64,000 nt of DNA from Crotophaga sulcirostris (taxonomy: Eukaryota; Chordata; Aves; Cuculiformes; Crotophagidae): the NCBI GenBank assembly GCA_013397455.1, contig VYZB01000193.1:244972-308971 (forward strand), read 5' to 3'. Below the pieces are notes generated by a model, which made no database searches, was not told the DNA's origin, and was given only the letters and a program-made list of their open reading frames with translations. Shown here in pieces: positions 63,406-64,000 of this stretch. Position numbers and translations under genes: made by a program. Numbering within the stretch: the stretch's first letter is position 1; the number at the start of each line of letters is the position of its first letter.

Positions 63406-64000
63406 AGAATAATGAAATGAGATGAGATGACGTGATCGCTAAGTGAACTTAGGGAAATAGAAGCCGTAGTACAGAAAGCAGACTTTTCACAGCAGACATC
63501 ATGGAAAAAACTGCCTATTGACCTGTCAGGTTGACTTGAAAAAACTTGGAGAATATGTATGCAGCCTTTTCAGCATTTCCAGATGTAACTAAGATGTAAT
63601 AGCCACTGAAAGATTTCAGAAAGGCTTCAGTGAACTTCTGTACCTACACATTTCCTCCATTCCACAAGCTCCACAGTGTCACATATCCTGTAACACTCCA
63701 GAAGCAAGAGAGGAAGGACAAAACCTGGAATGAATATAAGGTTTAAAAGGCAACAATCACCACTTCTTGGTCCATGAAATGACTCTGAAGTCGATTGTTC
63801 AAGGTGTACACAAGACACTGCATACCTGAGTCAGCAATAGGAGGAGAGTACCAATATTTAGACTCATGATGTTGATAATCTTATTCTTTCTCTCTCTGCC
63901 TAAATTCTATCTTGATGTCTTTTCTCCTACTATGTACTTTTGTACTAAGGCCTTTGTCATGCAAAGACTTGCATTTTTACTCATGACTAGTGACGGAACT
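63406..64000. other. Right end of window, no gene seen
   Basis: No repeat or exon is recognised. A small gatgagatgacgtgat-type repetition occurs near 63420. Confidence 0.45.

Overview
This is AT-rich, gene-poor vertebrate DNA, most likely from a bird. The evidence is the repeat content. At least nine pieces of CR1 LINE retrotransposon are present, several ending in the short tandem tail (attctatg/tcatagaat type) typical of avian CR1 3' ends. There are also two LTRs that match, from memory, avian ERVL-type solo LTRs, and one short hAT-type DNA transposon. CR1 also occurs in turtles and crocodilians, so the bird call is an inference. The species cannot be told from this sequence.

I found no protein-coding gene, tRNA, rRNA or CRISPR array. 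Open frames outside repeats are short, carry no recognisable domain and look like chance frames in AT-rich sequence. The window is best read as intergenic DNA or the inside of a large intron.

Layout. Bases 1-2800 are a pile-up of three CR1 pieces (plus, plus, minus). An ERVL-type LTR follows at about 3.1-3.57 kb. Some 22 kb (3.6-25.95 kb) then holds no repeat I recognise. At 25.95-27.23 kb lies a minus-strand CR1 that is a near-identical inverted copy of the CR1 at 0.49-1.73 kb, sharing the same inactivating changes. Next come an old CR1 scrap (28.85 kb), a long purine-rich tract (30.42-30.55 kb) and a 208-bp hAT element with a perfect 8-bp target-site duplication (33.03-33.23 kb). After these are an internally deleted CR1 (36.6-37.58 kb), a CR1 3' tail (41.15 kb) and a second LTR on the minus strand (46.04-46.42 kb). 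The right end holds a mosaic of old CR1 (57.87-58.98 kb), a CR1 3' piece (59.77-60.30 kb), a relatively intact CR1 3' half with an open reverse-transcriptase C-terminal frame (62.06-62.77 kb) and a very old CR1 (63.16-63.4 kb).

No genes work together here. The sequence is a record of retrotransposon insertion and decay. The most unusual signal is the inverted pair of identically disabled CR1 copies 24 kb apart. I see no convincing novel biological system. All repeat boundaries were set by eye and most are uncertain by tens of bases.
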